Of a DNA stretch of 7,817 bases, positions 5,578-7,817 are shown piece after piece; the first letter of the stretch is position 1; every line of letters starts with the position of its first letter. The notes below the pieces were generated by a model, which was given only the letters and a program-made list of their open reading frames with translations, made no database searches and had not been told where the DNA came from. Origin of the DNA: Caulobacteraceae bacterium (lineage in GTDB: Bacteria > Pseudomonadota > Alphaproteobacteria > Caulobacterales > Caulobacteraceae); assembly GCA_013815405.1 (NCBI GenBank), contig JACDGF010000093.1:1-7817 (forward strand), given 5' to 3'. The position numbers and the translations under genes were made by a program.

Positions 5578-7817
5578 ATGGGGACCGATTTGTTCCAACT
5601 TCGTTCAGGATTGCTCCTCGTCCTCGCGCTGCTCGCCGCGGGGCCGGCGTTCGCCGCCGAAATATCGCCTTCCGCCTTCAGCGCCCTGCAATGGCGGAGC
5701 ATCGGGCCCTATCGGGGCGGTCGGGCGGTGGCCGTGGCCGGCGTGCCGGGCCAGCCGAACGTCTTCTATTTCGGCGCGGCCTCGGGCGGGGTGTGGAAGA
5801 CGATCGACGCGGGCGCCACCTGGAAGCCGATCTTCGATTCGCAGCCGGTCGCTTCGATCGGGGCGATCGCGGTGGCGCCCAGCAATCCCGATATCCTCTA
5901 TGTCGGCACCGGCGAGGGCGCCCTGCGCGGCGACATCACCTTCGGCGCCGGGGTGTTCAAGTCGGTCGACGGCGGCAAGACCTGGACCGACCTGGGCCTG
6001 AAGGACACGCGGCAGATCGGCGCGGTGGTGGTCGATCCGGCCAACCCGGACATCGTGATGGTGGCGGCGATCGGCCACGCTTTCGGCCCCAACACCGAAC
6101 GCGGGGTGTTTCGCAGCGTCGACGGCGGCAAGACTTGGCGCAAGGTGCTCTACAAGGACGAGAACACCGGGGCCATCGACCTGGCCCTCGACCCCCACGA
6201 CGCCCGCATCGTCTACGCCGCCTTGTGGCAGGTGCGCCGCCAGCCGTGGAATTTTTCCAGTGGCGGCCCGGGCAGCGGCCTCTATCGCTCCCGCGACGGG
6301 GGAGCCACCTGGACGCGCCTTTCCGGAAACGGCCTGCCGGGTGGGATCCTGGGCCGGATCGACGTCGCCGTCTCGGCCGCCGACCCCAAGCGGGTCTACG
6401 CCATGGTCGAGGCCCAGGACGGCGGCCTCTATCGCTCCGATGACGGCGGCGCAACGTGGAAGCGGATCAACCAGGATGGCCGCATCCGCCAGCGCGCCTG
6501 GTATTTCTCCAAGATCTACGCCGATCCGAAGGCGGTCGACACGGTCTATGCCTTGAACACCGGCATGTTGCGCTCCACCGACGGCGGCGCGAGCTTCAAC
6601 CTGGTGTCCGCCACCCATGGCGACCACCACGCCCTGTGGATCGATCCGGCCAACCCCAAGGCCCTGATCAACGCCAACGACGGCGGCGCCAGCATCTCCC
6701 TGGACGGCGGCGCGACCTGGTCCACCCAGGAGAACCAGCCGACCGGCGCCTTCTACCACGTGGCTGTCGACAACCGTTTTCCCTACTTCGTCTACGGCGC
6801 GCAGCAGGACAATTCCAATCTGGCGGTGGCCAGCTTCGACGACGAGGGGGTGATCGGCCCGCGCGACTGGTATCCAGCCGGCGGGGGAGAGTCGGGCTTC
6901 GTCATCCCCGACCCGCGCGATGCGAACATCGTCTACAGCGATTCCGAGAACCAGTTCGCGCGCTACGACCGTCGCGCCCGGCAGTCCCGCAACATTAGTC
7001 CCGATCCGATCGACAATTCGGGGCACCCGGCGGCGGATCTCGTCCATCGCTTCAACTGGACCTCGCCGCTGATGCTGTCGCCGCACGACCCGGACGTGCT
7101 CTACGCCGCCTCCGAGGCGGTGTGGAAGTCGGTCGACCATGGAAACAGCTGGACGATCATCAGCCCCGCCCTCACCCGCGACGACAAGTCCAAGCAACAA
7201 GCCAGCGGCGGGCCGCTGACCAAGGACATCACCAGCGTCGAATATTACGACACCCTCTTCGCCCTGGCCGAGTCGCCCCTGGCCAAGGGCAAGCTGTGGG
7301 CGGGTTCCGACGATGGCCTGATCCATCTGAGCGTGGACGGCGGCGCGCACTGGAGGGATGTGACGCCCCGCGGGATTCCGCCCTGGAGCACGATCAGCCT
7401 GATCGAGCCGTCGCCGCATCGCGCCGCCGGCGCCTACGTGGCTGTCGATCGGCACAAGCTCGACGACATCGCCCCCCATGCCTTCAAGACCAACGACGAC
7501 GGCAAGACCTGGGCGTCCATCGCCGCCGGCCTGCCGACGGGTGCGGTGGTCCATGTAGTGCGCGAGGATCCCGTCAGGCCCGGGCTGCTCTACGCGGGAA
7601 CCGAGGCGGGCGTCTTCGTCTCCTTTGACGATGGCGGCGCCTGGCGGCCCCTCCAGGGCGGCATGCCCGTGACTCCGGTCCACGATCTCGTGGTCAAGGG
7701 CGACGACCTCGTCGCGGCCACCCACGGCCGGTCGTTCTGGATCCTGGACGACCTCACGCCCCTTCGACAGGCCGCGCCGGCCCCCCGCCCCCTCGTGCTT
7801 TACACGCCTCAGACGGC
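5578..7817 (+). CDS. Exported Asp-box (BNR) repeat beta-propeller protein, sortilin/GH74-like (3' end outside window)
   Basis: This frame is open from the ATG at 5578 to the right edge (746 residues, no stop). An in-frame TAG at 5536-5538 excludes a longer N-terminus. Residues 1-26 form a Sec signal peptide: a hydrophobic core at 11-21 and a cleavage site PAFA|AE after Ala26, so the mature protein is periplasmic or secreted. It opens with RSIGPYRGGRAVAV and contains eleven Asp-boxes (S/T-x-D-x-G-x-x-W/F and one close variant) starting near residues 75, 129, 180, 238, 287, 333, 374, 518, 585, 638 and 682. These boxes sit at blade turns of beta-propellers as in sortilin/VPS10, sialidases and GH74 xyloglucanases. 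The segment ATHGRSFWILDDL (714-726) is typical of the propeller end in bacterial proteins annotated as BNR-repeat glycosyl hydrolases of about 1000 residues, so perhaps a quarter is missing. Enzyme activity is not demonstrated by Asp-boxes; it may be a binding or scaffold protein. No good Shine-Dalgarno is visible. Confidence 0.9.
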   Translation, partial: MGTDLFQLRSGLLLVLALLAAGPAFAAEISPSAFSALQWRSIGPYRGGRAVAVAGVPGQPNVFYFGAASGGVWKTIDAGATWKPIFDSQPVASIGAIAVAPSNPDILYVGTGEGALRGDITFGAGVFKSVDGGKTWTDLGLKDTRQIGAVVVDPANPDIVMVAAIGHAFGPNTERGVFRSVDGGKTWRKVLYKDENTGAIDLALDPHDARIVYAALWQVRRQPWNFSSGGPGSGLYRSRDGGATWTRLSGNGLPGGILGRIDVAVSAADPKRVYAMVEAQDGGLYRSDDGGATWKRINQDGRIRQRAWYFSKIYADPKAVDTVYALNTGMLRSTDGGASFNLVSATHGDHHALWIDPANPKALINANDGGASISLDGGATWSTQENQPTGAFYHVAVDNRFPYFVYGAQQDNSNLAVASFDDEGVIGPRDWYPAGGGESGFVIPDPRDANIVYSDSENQFARYDRRARQSRNISPDPIDNSGHPAADLVHRFNWTSPLMLSPHDPDVLYAASEAVWKSVDHGNSWTIISPALTRDDKSKQQASGGPLTKDITSVEYYDTLFALAESPLAKGKLWAGSDDGLIHLSVDGGAHWRDVTPRGIPPWSTISLIEPSPHRAAGAYVAVDRHKLDDIAPHAFKTNDDGKTWASIAAGLPTGAVVHVVREDPVRPGLLYAGTEAGVFVSFDDGGAWRPLQGGMPVTPVHDLVVKGDDLVAATHGRSFWILDDLTPLRQAAPAPRPLVLYTPQT

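Noticed and set aside
5965..6134. Exact 17-base direct repeat (5965-5981 and 6118-6134) as a recombination or mobile element signature
   Set aside because: Both copies encode the Asp-box SVDGGKTW in the same frame; the identity is explained by the protein repeat and codon bias.
5605..7725. Open reading frame of 706 codons on the minus strand, antisense to the BNR-repeat gene
   Set aside because: The plus-strand frame carries a signal peptide and eleven Asp-boxes; the antisense translation is Gly/Ala/Arg/Asp-rich with no recognisable domain. Long antisense frames are expected opposite GC-rich genes.

Overview
The window is very GC-rich, with coding frames showing strong G/C preference at third positions. 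It carries the downstream half of an mreB-type cell-elongation cluster in the order mreD, mrdA (PBP2), rodA. Gene order, composition and protein style suggest an alphaproteobacterium, most likely of the Caulobacter/Phenylobacterium group. That placement is inference from style and synteny, not from a database match.

Positions 1-3247 (+ strand) hold the 3' end of mreD, complete mrdA and complete rodA. They are joined by 4-base stop/start overlaps (ATGA and GTGA), so they look like one translationally coupled elongasome unit whose promoter lies upstream of the window. MreD is the membrane partner of the MreBC scaffold, RodA polymerises lipid II into glycan strands, and PBP2 cross-links them during lateral wall growth.

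Positions 3244-5263 (- strand) hold a two-gene unit: a soluble epoxide hydrolase-like enzyme (Asp nucleophile) followed after 10 bases by a proline iminopeptidase (Ser nucleophile). Both are alpha/beta-hydrolases with complete catalytic residues. The peptidase gene runs tail-to-tail into rodA, and their stop codons overlap.

Positions 5264-5577 form a divergent intergenic region. It holds the ribosome binding site of the hydrolase, a short fragment (- strand) that reads like the C-terminal end of an NTF2-like/DUF4440 protein and has no recognisable N-terminal part, a pyrimidine-rich tract, and two short inverted repeats.

From 5578 to the right edge (+ strand) runs an exported protein with at least eleven Asp-box (BNR) repeats, a large beta-propeller protein of sortilin/GH74-like architecture. 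It leaves the window without a stop codon.

I see no tRNA, rRNA, insertion sequence, CRISPR array or phage gene. Apart from the gene fragment, the region reads as ordinary chromosomal core plus house-keeping accessory genes, and I found no convincing undescribed multi-gene system.
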